A DNA stretch of 64,000 nucleotides from positions 62,001 to 126,000 of the forward strand of contig DATGHU010000006.1 of NCBI GenBank assembly GCA_035307765.1. Direction: 5' to 3'. Below, piece after piece: positions 17,040 to 25,892 of this stretch (position 1 is the stretch's first letter; every line of letters starts with the position of its first letter). The position numbers and the translations under genes are program-made. Below the pieces are notes generated by a model. That model saw nothing but the letters and a program-made list of their open reading frames with translations. It was not told the origin of the DNA and searched no databases. The stretch is from a bacterium. Lineage in GTDB: Bacteria; Sysuimicrobiota; Sysuimicrobiia; Sysuimicrobiales; Segetimicrobiaceae.

Positions 17040-18089
17040 ATGGCCTCGTGGGCGGCCACCGTCAAGGAGGGGCTCGCGCAGGTCCAGAGCCGCGGCGGCC
17101 AGCTGATCGGCCCGGGCGACGCCCGGCGCCGCATCGCGTTGGGCGAGGCCGTGGAGATCGTCCGGGACGGTCTGCTCTGGGAGGCGTCGGGGAGAATCGT
17201 GATTCCGCCGGCCCGCCGCGCTGTCTTGCGGGTGCCGCTGCCGGACGGCGAGGCTGGGGTGACGTCGATCTCGAAGTGCTGCGTCATTTCGGAGTTGGAC
17301 GTCGTCGGCTATCGCTTCCTTGGTTCGATCCTCGGCGACGACCCGGTGCGCTATTTGCATATCGCCAGCCTGTCGCGCCGCACGCTCTTGGCCACGATCG
17401 ATGAGCACCTGACATACCTTCTCCGCATCGCGGCGCTGGCGGTCGTGGCCGCGGCGCACACCGTGGCCGCCCCGAGGCCGACGGTCGGCGTCGTCGGCGC
17501 GGGGCGACTGGCGCGGGCCGTGGTTGAGGCGTTGATCGAAGCCGGGCGGGCCGGGGAGGTCGTCGTGACGTCGAGGCATCCCGCATCTCGTGAGCAGCTC
17601 GTGCGAGCGCTCGCCACCGCCGGATTCGCGCGCGCGCACGCCGTGGATAGCGTGCGTGAGGTGGCCGGCCGAGCCGACTTTCTCGTGACCGCGACAAACG
17701 CCATGGCTCCCGTGCTGTCGCCGGAGTGGATCAAGCCCGGGGCGACGGTCTATGGATTGGGCGCGGGGGAGGAGCTGCCGCCCGCTCTGTTCATGCGCGC
17801 GGAGCGCGGGAGCGTGCGGCTCGTCGTGTCGAACTGGGCGGAGTGCGCCGAGCGCTCCGACTTCCGCGGTCTGATCGCAGACGGCCGGGTCAGCAAAGCG
17901 GATGTCGACGCGGAGCTGTGGGAGATCGTCGGGGGGAGGGTGCCCGCCCGGCTGCGGGCGGATGACACCGTGTGCCTGCGGGCCCCCGGAAGTGTCGGAT
18001 TGGACGTTCTGCTGGGGGCGTGGATCTGTGCGCGGCACGCATCGGAGACACGAGCCGCTGTCGACCGAGGAGGGGTGGGGAATGCGTGA
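17040..18089 (+). CDS. ornithine cyclodeaminase / mu-crystallin family protein
   Basis: 349 residues. The Rossmann motif 'VGVVGAGRLARAVVEALIEA' at about residue 157 and 'EVVVTSRHPASREQLV' define an NAD(P)-binding domain. 'FLVTATNAMAPVLSPEWIKPG' and 'VYGLGAGEELPP' follow, as in OCD/mu-crystallin enzymes. Members include ornithine cyclodeaminase, alanine dehydrogenase, ketimine reductase and opine-type enzymes, so the substrate is an amino or imino acid that cannot be named. ATG 17040 has only a weak ribosome site. The stop overlaps the start of the binding-protein gene by 8 bases, which ties the enzyme to the importer. Confidence 0.75.
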   Translation: MASWAATVKEGLAQVQSRGGQLIGPGDARRRIALGEAVEIVRDGLLWEASGRIVIPPARRAVLRVPLPDGEAGVTSISKCCVISELDVVGYRFLGSILGDDPVRYLHIASLSRRTLLATIDEHLTYLLRIAALAVVAAAHTVAAPRPTVGVVGAGRLARAVVEALIEAGRAGEVVVTSRHPASREQLVRALATAGFARAHAVDSVREVAGRADFLVTATNAMAPVLSPEWIKPGATVYGLGAGEELPPALFMRAERGSVRLVVSNWAECAERSDFRGLIADGRVSKADVDAELWEIVGGRVPARLRADDTVCLRAPGSVGLDVLLGAWICARHASETRAAVDRGGVGNA

Positions 18090-19635
18090 GGGACCGGGCC
18101 GAGCGCGGCACACCTTGACTCGCCGCGGCTTCCTGGCCGCCGCCGCGGGGATCGTGAGTGCGGCGAGGCTGTTGGCGCCCCGGGGGGCCTCGGCGCAGGC
18201 GAAGGGGACGCTCCGCATCGCCCGGGGCGCCAACGCCAGGAGCCTGGACCCGCACATCAACGCCCGACTGTACGACCGCGTCGTGCTGTACACGTTGTAC
18301 GAACCGCTGATCGACGCGGACAGTCAGGGGAATTTCTTCCCGGTACTGGCCCGGTCGTGGGAGATCGGATCGACGGGACGCGTCGTGACGTTCCACCTGC
18401 GGCCCGGGGTGGTCTTCCACGACGGGACGCCGTTTACGGCGGAGGTGGTGAAGTACAACATCGAGCGGATTCTGGACCCGGCAACCGGCTCGGAGCACCG
18501 CGTGCGATTCGAAGGAATCATCCAAGGCGTTCGGGCGGTGGATTCCACCACCGCCCAGCTCTACCTGACGCGACCGTACCCACCGCTGTTTTCGGAGCTG
18601 ATGGACCGGCCGGGACTGATGGTCTCGCCGGCGGCGGTGAAGAAGTACGGGAAGGACTTTGCCCGGAACCCGGTCGGGACGGGGCCCTTCAAGTTCGTGG
18701 AGTGGATCCAGGGGAATCGGGTGGTGGTGCAGCGGTACCCCCAATATTGGAACGCGCAGGCGATCCGGTCGGAGAGTATGATCTTCCTGGAGTTTCCGGA
18801 ACCCGCGGTGGCGGACGCGCAGCTGCGCGGGGGGCAGGTCGATGTCGTGACGCTCGAGGGGTTGCCGGCGGAGGATATCTTGGCGTTCCAGAAGGACACC
18901 GCCTACCGGGTGATCCCGAGCCCGGCGTATGCGTGGGCGGCGATTGAGATGAAGGTGGACGTGCCCCCGTTCGACAACCGGGACCTGCGGCAGGCGATCA
19001 TGTACGCGATCGATCGGGAGCAGATCGTCAAAGTGATCTACCACGGACTGGGGAAGGCGACCGGCAAGTTCTTTCACGAGGGGTGGTGGGCGGACCCGAG
19101 TTACAACGGGCCGAAGTACAGACCGGAGATGGCCCGACAAAAGCTGAAGGCCTCGGGCTATCTGGACAAGCCGACCCCGCTCCTGCTGTATGTCCTGAAT
19201 TCCACCGTGCCGCTCGGGGAGATGATCCAGGCGCAGATGCAGGCGATCGGCCTGGAGATCAATATCCGCCTCGTCAGCGAGCGCGACCAGTATCCGATGG
19301 TCCTCCGGGGGGAAATCCCCTTCTCCGTCCCATCAACCTGGACCCCACGCCCCGATCCCCACGGCCTCGCGTACATCTTGTGGGACTCCAAGGGCTACGC
19401 GGACAGTTCCCACTATTCGAACCCACAGGTCGATAAGCTGCTGGAGGATGCGTCGGCCACGTACGACAGGAAGGTGCGGACGAAGCTGTACCGGCAGGCC
19501 GAGCGGCTGATCGTCGACGATGCCTCGTACGTCTTCTACTATGCCAGCCCGGACTACGCGATCACAAGGCGGGACGTCCAGGGGTTCCGCTACGGCTTCG
19601 ACCTGATCCCGCGCGTCGCCGGGGCCTGGGTGTAA
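18082..19635 (+). CDS. Dpp/Opp-type ABC transporter substrate-binding protein
   Basis: 517 residues, SBP_bac_5 family. An N-terminal Tat-like signal ('LTRRGFLAAAAGIVSAARLL') precedes a cut near 'GASAQA'. Family hallmarks include 'LRIARGANARSLDPHI', 'FHLRPGVVFHDGTPFTAEVV', 'NPVGTGPFKFVEW' and 'LRQAIMYAIDREQIV'. Despite the peptide-binding name, this family also binds oligosaccharides, opines, nickel and other solutes. ATG 18082 has GAGGAGGGGTGGGG upstream. It is followed by a stable hairpin and two permease genes. No ATPase genes follow. Confidence 0.88.
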   Translation: MREGPGRARHTLTRRGFLAAAAGIVSAARLLAPRGASAQAKGTLRIARGANARSLDPHINARLYDRVVLYTLYEPLIDADSQGNFFPVLARSWEIGSTGRVVTFHLRPGVVFHDGTPFTAEVVKYNIERILDPATGSEHRVRFEGIIQGVRAVDSTTAQLYLTRPYPPLFSELMDRPGLMVSPAAVKKYGKDFARNPVGTGPFKFVEWIQGNRVVVQRYPQYWNAQAIRSESMIFLEFPEPAVADAQLRGGQVDVVTLEGLPAEDILAFQKDTAYRVIPSPAYAWAAIEMKVDVPPFDNRDLRQAIMYAIDREQIVKVIYHGLGKATGKFFHEGWWADPSYNGPKYRPEMARQKLKASGYLDKPTPLLLYVLNSTVPLGEMIQAQMQAIGLEINIRLVSERDQYPMVLRGEIPFSVPSTWTPRPDPHGLAYILWDSKGYADSSHYSNPQVDKLLEDASATYDRKVRTKLYRQAERLIVDDASYVFYYASPDYAITRRDVQGFRYGFDLIPRVAGAWV

Positions 19636-19644
19636 GCGGTCGGC

Positions 19645-19663
19645 CGACCGGCCACGCCGGTCG
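19645..19663 (+). other. stable intergenic hairpin between binding-protein and permease genes
   Basis: A perfect 8-base stem, CGACCGGC / GCCGGTCG, closed by a CAC loop lies 10 bases after the binding-protein stop and 15 before the permease ATG. It has no T-run, so it is not a classical terminator. In binding-protein operons such hairpins commonly protect the upstream mRNA segment from 3' exonucleases or cause partial termination, giving more binding protein than permease. That role here is inference. Confidence 0.6.
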
Positions 19664-19677
19664 TCGGAGACGCCCCG

Positions 19678-20625
19678 ATGTGGCGCTACGTGCTGCGGAG
19701 AGTCATCATCTTGATCCCGACCGCGCTGGTGGTGACGCTCGGCATCTTCGTCCTGATGCGGACCGCGGTGGGGGGGGATCCGACGCTCTATCTGATGGGG
19801 CACGAGGCGACGCTTCAGCAGGCCGCGCAAGCGCGGGCGCGATTGGGTCTCGATCGACCGATCATCGTCCAGTACCTGGATTGGCTGCGCCGCTTGGGCT
19901 CGCTTGATCTCGGCCGGTCGTTCGAGTACCCGATGGACGTACGATCGGCGCTGGCGGGCCGGCTGCCGGCGACGCTGGAACTCACGCTGCTGGCGACGCT
20001 CCTGGCTCTGCTGACCGCGATCCCAGCCGGGGTCTTCACCGCGGTCGCCGGGTCCAGCCCGCTCGGGCGTGTGGCGACGGCGGCCACTATGGCCGGCATC
20101 TGCGTCCCGAACTTCTGGCTCGGGATGCTGCTCATCTACCTCTTCGGCGTAGAACTGGGTTGGCTGGCGAACAGCGCCTACGTTCCGTTCACCGAGAACT
20201 GGAGACAAAATATCGCGTCGATGCTGCTCCCGGCGGTCAGCCTGGCCGCGTACTACTCGGCGTCGTGGACCCGCTATCTCAGCTCGGCGCTTCTCGATGT
20301 CCTGCACAGCGATTACATCCGAGTGGCCCGCGCCAAGGGACTGATGGACCGGACCATCCTGTACAAGCACGCGCTGCGCAACGCGATCATCCCGCTGGTG
20401 ACGGTCGTTGGTCAGAGCGTCCCGTATATGCTGGCGGGTGCGGTCATCGTGGAGGTGGTGTTCAGCCTCCCCGGGATTGGGCGGCTGTTCAGCGATGGAA
20501 TCCAGTCGCGCGATTACCCGGTGGTCCAGGGGACCGTGCTGCTCGTGACGATCGCCGTCGTGTTGAGCAGCCTGGTCGTCGACCTCGCGTACGGCGTGCT
20601 CGATCCCCGCATCAAGTACGACTGA
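19678..20625 (+). CDS. Dpp/Opp-type ABC transporter permease (DppB-like)
   Basis: 315 residues, BPD_transp_1 family, with about six membrane helices beginning 'VIILIPTALVVTLGIFVLM'. The cytoplasmic EAA loop 'VARAKGLMDRTILYKHALRN' is the docking site for the ATPase. 'LSLPGIGRLFSDGI'-type and 'LDPRIKYD' endings are typical of DppB. ATG 19678, GGAGACG upstream, second transporter gene of the operon. It would form the membrane channel with the next gene product. Confidence 0.88.
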   Translation: MWRYVLRRVIILIPTALVVTLGIFVLMRTAVGGDPTLYLMGHEATLQQAAQARARLGLDRPIIVQYLDWLRRLGSLDLGRSFEYPMDVRSALAGRLPATLELTLLATLLALLTAIPAGVFTAVAGSSPLGRVATAATMAGICVPNFWLGMLLIYLFGVELGWLANSAYVPFTENWRQNIASMLLPAVSLAAYYSASWTRYLSSALLDVLHSDYIRVARAKGLMDRTILYKHALRNAIIPLVTVVGQSVPYMLAGAVIVEVVFSLPGIGRLFSDGIQSRDYPVVQGTVLLVTIAVVLSSLVVDLAYGVLDPRIKYD

Positions 20626-20635
20626 CCGCTTCCGG

Positions 20636-21568
20636 ATGGCGATGGTGCTGCAGCGGCTTGCGCGACAACTCACCACTCCGAGCGGCGAGATTTTGGGGGT
20701 AGCGGTCTTCCTCCTGGTCGCTGCGGCGGCCTTCCCACGGCTGCTGAGCCCGTACGATCCGATCCAGATCCAGGGAACCCTCAGCATGCGGGCGCCCACC
20801 TGGGGTCACACCCTGGGCACCGATCTGCTCGGCAAAGATGTGCTGAGCCAGATCATCTACGGCACGCGGACGACCCTGCTGATCGGCGCGAGCGCTGTCT
20901 TGCTGAGCCTCGTTGCCGGGACCTTGATCGGGCTCGTCTCGGGATTCTGGGGCGGGAGCATGCTCGATGAGACCCTGATGCGGCTGATCGACGCGCTGTA
21001 CATCTTCCCCGATCTCATTCTTGCACTGACGATCGTGGCGATCCTCGGCCCCGGGCGGATCGAGAGCGTGATCATTGCGCTCGCGATCGGGCACGTCGCG
21101 GCCTATGCGCGGCTCGTCAGGAGCCGAGTGCTCGCGCTGCGGGGAGCCGAATTCGTGGCCGCGGCCCGCAGCCTCGGTGCCTCGGCCAACCGGATTCTCG
21201 TCCGGCACATTTTGCCTCAAACCACCGACGTGCTCGTGGTGCGGTCGGTGATCGCGCTCTCGTCGGTCGTCCTCGGGGAGGCGGCACTCAGCTTCCTCGG
21301 TCTGGGTGTGCAGCCCCCGACGCCGAGCTGGGGTCGGATGCTGCGCGATGGTTTCCAATACCTCGCCACGGCGCCGTGGGTCGCCTTCTCCCCAGGATTC
21401 GCGATCTTTCTGACGGTGTTCCTCTTCAATCATGTCGGAGAGATGATCCGGGATGTGTTGGATCCGCACGCGTTGATGGCTCGGACGCCCTCCGCCGCCG
21501 CGCGGAGACCCCCGAATCCCACACGACCGATGGGGGACGCCACGCCGGTTCCCACGTCGAAGGAGTGA
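20636..21568 (+). CDS. Dpp/Opp-type ABC transporter permease (DppC-like)
   Basis: 310 residues. The N-terminal 'LLSPYDPIQIQGTLSMRAPT' and 'LGTDLLGKDVLSQIIYGTRT' are the periplasmic DppC signature. The EAA loop 'AARSLGASANRILVRHILPQ' and 'LGEAALSFLGLGVQPPTPSW' follow. It starts 10 bases after the DppB stop. The C-terminal 30 residues after 'DVLDPHALM' are a low-complexity extension rich in Pro, Arg and Ala, longer than usual. No dppD or dppF follows. Confidence 0.87.
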   Translation: MAMVLQRLARQLTTPSGEILGVAVFLLVAAAAFPRLLSPYDPIQIQGTLSMRAPTWGHTLGTDLLGKDVLSQIIYGTRTTLLIGASAVLLSLVAGTLIGLVSGFWGGSMLDETLMRLIDALYIFPDLILALTIVAILGPGRIESVIIALAIGHVAAYARLVRSRVLALRGAEFVAAARSLGASANRILVRHILPQTTDVLVVRSVIALSSVVLGEAALSFLGLGVQPPTPSWGRMLRDGFQYLATAPWVAFSPGFAIFLTVFLFNHVGEMIRDVLDPHALMARTPSAAARRPPNPTRPMGDATPVPTSKE

Positions 21569-22044
21569 GCAATCCTTGTCTGTCGTGACCATCGCGGGCA
21601 CGGGTGGAACCTTGGGCCTCCGGCGGTGCGTCGGGATCGCCGCGACACCCTTTCGGCGGGTTGCCGGCCGCCGCGTCCGCTCGTCGGACCTGCCCCTCCG
21701 TCGTGCCGCCGGCCCGCGCGGACCGCACGCGCCGGAGCGTGTTCGGGATGCTCCGCATGAAGGCGTCGCACCCGCTCCCTGCGGGCGGATGTTCGGGCCA
21801 CTGGCGATGCAGCAAGCGCACACCGCGGCCCGGGCAGATCCCTTTCGCGGGCGACCCGCGTGCCCTGACCTCGATCAGAGGACTCCGGCTCCAGGCCGCC
21901 GCGCCGGCACTTTGCACGCCGGGAAAACGCGGGAGCTGCTCAAGGCGCCAAGCCGGGCCCCGCGGGCCCCTCCCGGGAGAGCGGGAACCGCCGTAGCAGA
22001 GCACCAATCAGGAGCACTTCTAGAACAATTGAGGAGGCGGAACA
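21569..22044 (+). other. 476-base GC-rich intergenic region, no gene recognised
   Basis: Open frames exist on both strands but none has a family-like sequence. The long plus-strand frame runs on into the next gene, as expected by chance at this base composition. A GGGCCC-CGC-GGGCCC self-complementary stretch lies at 21955-21969. The end of the region (AATTGAGGAGGCGGAACA) is the ribosome site of the next gene. A promoter for the following DUF3830 pair should lie here but I cannot place it. Confidence 0.4.
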
Positions 22045-22932
22045 GTGACGCGGATCGAGATCGTGCTCGGCGACCAAGTGTTTCACGCTACGCTCTTTGC
22101 GGACACCGCGCCAAAAACCACTGCGGCGGTGCTGCGAGCCATGCCCTTCGAGGGCCGGGCCGTGCACGCCCAGCTCAGCGGGGAGATGTTCCGGATGTTC
22201 GAGCATGCTCCCATCGCCGTCGACGAAACGGAGAATCGCGAGTCGTTTCAGCATCCAGGTGAGATTGTCTACTACCCGCCGATCAAGGAAATCGCGATCG
22301 CGTACGGCGGAGCACGGTTCCGGGGCACGGCGGGGTTCCTGTACTTGACCCCGCTCGGGATGATCGACGCGGAGGAGATCCCCCAACTCGCGAAGGTGGC
22401 CGATCGGCTGCAGTGGGACGGCGCGAAGCGGATTCAGTTTCGCCGGGCGGAAGGCAAGGAGGCATCCGCCGGCGCCTCCCGCGCACAGCCGGGTGGGGGA
22501 ATCAAGCGTCAGATCGAGCTGGACCTGGACGGGGTGAGCGCGGTGGCGCACCTCCTCGATGAGACCGCACCCCAAACGACGCGCGCGCTCTGGGATGCGC
22601 TCACGCTCACCGGCTCGGTCACGAACACCAAATGGAGCGGCCAGATGCTGCGCTTCTGGGGAAAAGAGGGAGCCCTCGGCGAGACACCGATCCGGTTGAC
22701 GGCGCCGGAGAACGGTCAGGTGCTGCACTGGCCGGGGTATGTGTACTATCACCCGCAATATCGGGGGATCCGCGTGTGCTACGGACAGGCGCAACAGAGC
22801 GGGCCGACCAGTGTGTCCACCCTCACCCCGGTCGCCAAGATCACCGGCGACTGGTCGGCGTTCTTGGACAAAGCCAAAGCGATCATGTTCGAGGGAGCGA
22901 AGACCATGACGATTCGCCGCAAGGAGACCTAG
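22045..22932 (+). CDS. tandem DUF3830 protein (two cyclophilin-like domains fused)
   Basis: 295 residues, twice the usual family length. Domain 1 (about residues 1-133) has 'ADTAPKTTAAVLRAMPFEG', 'LSGEMFRMF', 'PGEIVYYPPIKEIAIAYGGA' and 'WDGAKRIQFRRA'. After a Gly/Ala/Ser linker, domain 2 (about 155-293) has 'DETAPQTTRALWDALTLTG', 'TKWSGQMLRFWG', 'WPGYVYYHPQYRGIRVCYGQ' and 'FEGAKTMTIRR'. Domain 1 resembles the 16156 product and domain 2 the 16613 product, so this looks like a fusion of the same pair. GTG start 22045 with GAGGAGGCGG upstream. Confidence 0.78.
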   Translation: MTRIEIVLGDQVFHATLFADTAPKTTAAVLRAMPFEGRAVHAQLSGEMFRMFEHAPIAVDETENRESFQHPGEIVYYPPIKEIAIAYGGARFRGTAGFLYLTPLGMIDAEEIPQLAKVADRLQWDGAKRIQFRRAEGKEASAGASRAQPGGGIKRQIELDLDGVSAVAHLLDETAPQTTRALWDALTLTGSVTNTKWSGQMLRFWGKEGALGETPIRLTAPENGQVLHWPGYVYYHPQYRGIRVCYGQAQQSGPTSVSTLTPVAKITGDWSAFLDKAKAIMFEGAKTMTIRRKET

Positions 22933-22935
22933 GCC

Positions 22936-23346
22936 GTGGAGCTGCAAATCGTGTTGGCCGGCGTGACCGGACGTGTCGAACTGCTCGACGCCAAGGCACC
23001 GCGCACCGTGAAGGCGCTGTGGGCGGCGCTGCCGATTATCGATCGGGCGGTTCAGGTGAAATGGTCGGGCGACGCGTGGCGGACCGAGGGTGATTACGAC
23101 ATCGGTGTTCACGACGTCGAGAACGAGGGGCACGTGCTGGCAGCCGGCGACGTGATCTACTACCCGCGAATGAAAAAGATCGGGCTGGCGTACGGCCGGG
23201 CGGAATGGCGCCACCCGGATTTGTCGATTGCGCTCCATGTCTCTGTGATCGGCAAGGTGACGGCGAACCTGGACGAACTTTCCGCAGCGGGCCAACGGGT
23301 TTGGATGGAGGGGGCTCAGCCGCTGCGGCTGAGCCGGGCGGAGTAG
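22936..23346 (+). CDS. DUF3830-family protein
   Basis: 136 residues with 'LDAKAPRTVKALWAALPIID', 'VKWSGDAWRTEG', 'AAGDVIYYPRMKKIGLAYGR' and 'MEGAQPLRLSRAE'. GTG start 22936 lies three bases after the tandem DUF3830 gene, with AAGGAG upstream, so the two are translationally linked. A perfect hairpin overlaps the last codons. The next genes are convergent, so this two-gene unit has no importer on its own strand; the nearest is the convergent set at 23908-27476. Confidence 0.75.
   Translation: MELQIVLAGVTGRVELLDAKAPRTVKALWAALPIIDRAVQVKWSGDAWRTEGDYDIGVHDVENEGHVLAAGDVIYYPRMKKIGLAYGRAEWRHPDLSIALHVSVIGKVTANLDELSAAGQRVWMEGAQPLRLSRAE
23313..23335 (+). terminator. perfect 10-base-pair hairpin at the 3' end of the DUF3830 unit
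   Basis: GGCTCAGCCG at 23313-23322 and CGGCTGAGCC at 23326-23335 are exact reverse complements with a CTG loop. The hairpin sits inside the last 11 codons of the gene. No T-run follows, so intrinsic termination is uncertain. It may instead protect the transcript end or act with Rho. Confidence 0.4.
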
Positions 23347-23907
23347 GCTCTTTGACGTCGGCGCCGCTGAGGGGGGCCAGCGATGACAACGTCGGTCAGG
23401 CGCCGCGGTCCGGACCGTACACACGGGAGTACGGCGTTGACGACAACTACAGCGGGTCGGCGGCGAAGGCCGCACAGGGCTGCAAGCCCAGGCGGCGGCT
23501 CTTCCGTCTCTGGCGCGGAGGGGGCATGCTCGACCCCTCGGACCGCGGGAGTACGGTTCTGAGCCGCAACCGAACGGCCAAGGGCTGTCCGAGTGGACCC
23601 AACCGGTCGCCACCACTTTGGCTCGTGGCCATCCGCATCCGGTTTGCCTCGGGCGGCCGAAAGGCTTCCCTACAAACCGGTAGGGGAAGCGCGCCCAAAG
23701 GCTCCCGCAATTCGGGCTTCCACCACGGACGGACTCCAGCGGGGGACGAACTGGCTGTCCTCCGGGGCGTCGACACCGCGACGAGGCGTGTCACCGCTGC
23801 GGATCCGCTTCATCGTTGCCGCCCCGTCAAGCTCTGTTGGGGGGCGTCTACACTCAGGGGGTGTGGAGGTTCATGATATAGTTCGCCCCCGCAGCCGCGC
23901 GTCACGC
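23347..23907. other. 561-base convergent intergenic region with a stem-loop
   Basis: This stretch lies between two convergent operons and contains no frame I can support. GCTTCCCTAC (23664-23673) pairs with GTAGGGGAAGC (23680-23690) across a 6-base loop with one bulged G. The structure would form on either strand and is a candidate bidirectional transcription end. The rest shows no repeats or family similarity. Confidence 0.4.
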
Positions 23908-24825
23908 TCACAGCGAAGGATCGAGGAGGTCCCGAATCCCGTCCCCGAGCAGGTTGAGGCCCAACACCGTGAGCATGATCGCCATGCCCGGCGTGATGGC
24001 CGTCCACGGAGCCTGATCTAGGAACGGATAGCCGTAACGCAGCATCGACCCCCACGATGCAGTCGGCGGTTGGACGCCGAGCCCAAGAAACGACAATGAT
24101 GCTTCGGTGAGAATGGCAAAACTGACGGTCAGCGTGCCCTGGACGACGACAAGCCCAAGCAGATTCGGCAATAGATGGCGTCGCAGAATGCGCGCCGGCG
24201 GCGCGCCGACGGCCCGTGCCGCATGGATGAACTCCATTTCGCGGAGTGCGAGGACTTGGCCGCGCACCAGCCGCGCGAACCGTGGCATCGCGACCAACGC
24301 GATTGCGAGTGTGGCGTTCGTCACGCTGGGGCCGAGCACCCCGACGATCGCGATCGCCAGGACCATCGTCGGAATGGAGAACAGTAGGTCCATCAGACGC
24401 ATCAGCGCGCCGTCGAGCCACCCGCCCCAGAAACCACTCGCCATACCCGCGGGCACGCCCACGACCGCCGCGGTCAGCGTGGCAACGACGCCGATCCCAA
24501 TGGAAATCCGCCCCCCCGCAAACACCCGGCTCAGGATGTCGCGGCCGAGGTCGTCGGTGCCGAGCCACCAGGTGCGCGATGGGGGGATCAGCAGCGCCGA
24601 CACGTGCACGGCGTTGGGCGGCGTTGGGTCAACGGTCGGACCGACCACTGCGACGAGCAGCATGCCGAGGGAGAGTAATCCGCCCACACAAGCAAGCCGG
24701 TGCCGGGTCACAAAGCGGGCGCCGGTGACGAAGATCCCGCCCGAGGTGGGTATTCGAGTGCCCTGAGCGACGTATGTAGCGACCACGGCGTTACCCGTAC
24801 CGGATACGAGGGTCGGCCCACGCAT
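23908..24825 (-). CDS. Dpp/Opp-type ABC transporter permease (DppC-like)
   Basis: 305 residues. Signatures: 'WWLGTDDLGRDILSRVFAGG', EAA loop 'AARAVGAPPARILRRHLLPN', 'LTEASLSFLGLGVQPPTASW' and 'DGIRDLLDPSL'. The first 40 residues are a longer than usual lead; an internal start at about residue 33 is possible. The gene overlaps the end of the DppB gene by 35 bases if the ATG at 24825 is used. It is the last gene of the isochorismatase-binding protein-permease operon and has no following ATPase gene. Confidence 0.85.
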   Translation of the reverse strand: MRGPTLVSGTGNAVVATYVAQGTRIPTSGGIFVTGARFVTRHRLACVGGLLSLGMLLVAVVGPTVDPTPPNAVHVSALLIPPSRTWWLGTDDLGRDILSRVFAGGRISIGIGVVATLTAAVVGVPAGMASGFWGGWLDGALMRLMDLLFSIPTMVLAIAIVGVLGPSVTNATLAIALVAMPRFARLVRGQVLALREMEFIHAARAVGAPPARILRRHLLPNLLGLVVVQGTLTVSFAILTEASLSFLGLGVQPPTASWGSMLRYGYPFLDQAPWTAITPGMAIMLTVLGLNLLGDGIRDLLDPSL

Positions 24826-25738
24826 AGAGCACGTCGGCCAATAGGTTCGCGGCGATCAGCGCGAGCGCCATGAAGAGCGTGACCGCCTGGAGCACAGGGA
24901 AGTCCCGGTCCAGGACCGAGTCCACCGCGAGACGCCCGATGCCCGGCAGGGCGAAGATCGTTTCGGTCACGACGGCCCCGCCGAGGAGGCGGCCGGTTTC
25001 GAGCGCCACCACGGTGATGATCGGGATGAGCGCGCTCCGCAGGACGTGACGAGCCACCACCCGTGATTCCTGGATGCCCTTCGCCCGTGCGGTCTTGATG
25101 TAATCCGCCTTGATCACGTCCAGCACGCTCATGCGCGCGATACGCATGACCACCGAAACGTACGACATCCCGAGGGTGATGACGGGGAGGATCATCAGGC
25201 GGAGGTTGGGGCCCAGCCCCCGCCAGGGCGGCGCGTACCCCGACGGCGGCAACCAATGCAGCCGCACGGCGAACAGGAGGATGAGCAACACGCCGAGCCA
25301 AAACGCCGGCATGGCGAGCCCCAGGGCGCCGATGCCGGAGATCAAGGCATCCAGCCCGGTGTTCCGGCGAAGCGCGGCGATGACGCCCAGCGGGACTGCG
25401 ATGCTCAGGGCGCCGGCGATCGCAAACACCGTGAGCTCGATCGTCACCGGCAGCCGCGCCGTGATCTCAGAGGCCACGCGAGATTTCGACCGGTAGGAGT
25501 ACCCCAGGTCGCCGTGAAGCGCCCGGCGCAGCCACCATCCGTACTGCACATACAGCGGTCGGTCAAGCCCGAGTTGGTGGCGGAGCGCGGCCGCGACCTG
25601 CGGGCTCGCGAGGTCGTCGCTGAGCATCGTCGTGACCGGGTCGCCGGGCGCGAGATGCAGCATTGAGAAGACGCCGATACTGAGGAACAGGAGCACCGGC
25701 AGGGTCGCGAGCATCCGGTGGAACAGGAACCGCATCAT
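24791..25738 (-). CDS. Dpp/Opp-type ABC transporter permease (DppB-like)
   Basis: 315 residues, beginning 'MMRFLFHRMLATLPVLLFLS' and containing 'LHLAPGDPVTTMLSDD', 'LPSGYAPPWRGLGPNLRLMI'-type periplasmic loops and the EAA loop 'TARAKGIQESRVVARHVLRS'. It ends 'AWADPRIRYG' as usual for DppB. It lies 154 bases after the binding-protein stop. That gap contains CTCGCCG/CGGCGAG inverted repeats at 25812-25818 and 25833-25839, which may separate binding-protein from permease expression. Confidence 0.87.
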   Translation of the reverse strand: MMRFLFHRMLATLPVLLFLSIGVFSMLHLAPGDPVTTMLSDDLASPQVAAALRHQLGLDRPLYVQYGWWLRRALHGDLGYSYRSKSRVASEITARLPVTIELTVFAIAGALSIAVPLGVIAALRRNTGLDALISGIGALGLAMPAFWLGVLLILLFAVRLHWLPPSGYAPPWRGLGPNLRLMILPVITLGMSYVSVVMRIARMSVLDVIKADYIKTARAKGIQESRVVARHVLRSALIPIITVVALETGRLLGGAVVTETIFALPGIGRLAVDSVLDRDFPVLQAVTLFMALALIAANLLADVLYAWADPRIRYG

Positions 25739-25892
25739 CGCCGCGGCCTCATGGGATGGCCGGAAAGTGCGGTGCCGTCATGGAACAGGCCGGTAATCGG
25801 CAGGGCGCGTACTCGCCGGTTGGCACAGACTTCGGCGAGGGTCGCCATGATAGGCGCCGCAGAGGAAGTCCTAATCTTTCTTTGGCGGAGCC

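Noticed and set aside
21576-22262. Plus-strand frame with a 5' part similar in look to a secreted protein
   Set aside because: It runs into the DUF3830 gene in another frame, is Arg-rich and has no recognisable domain.
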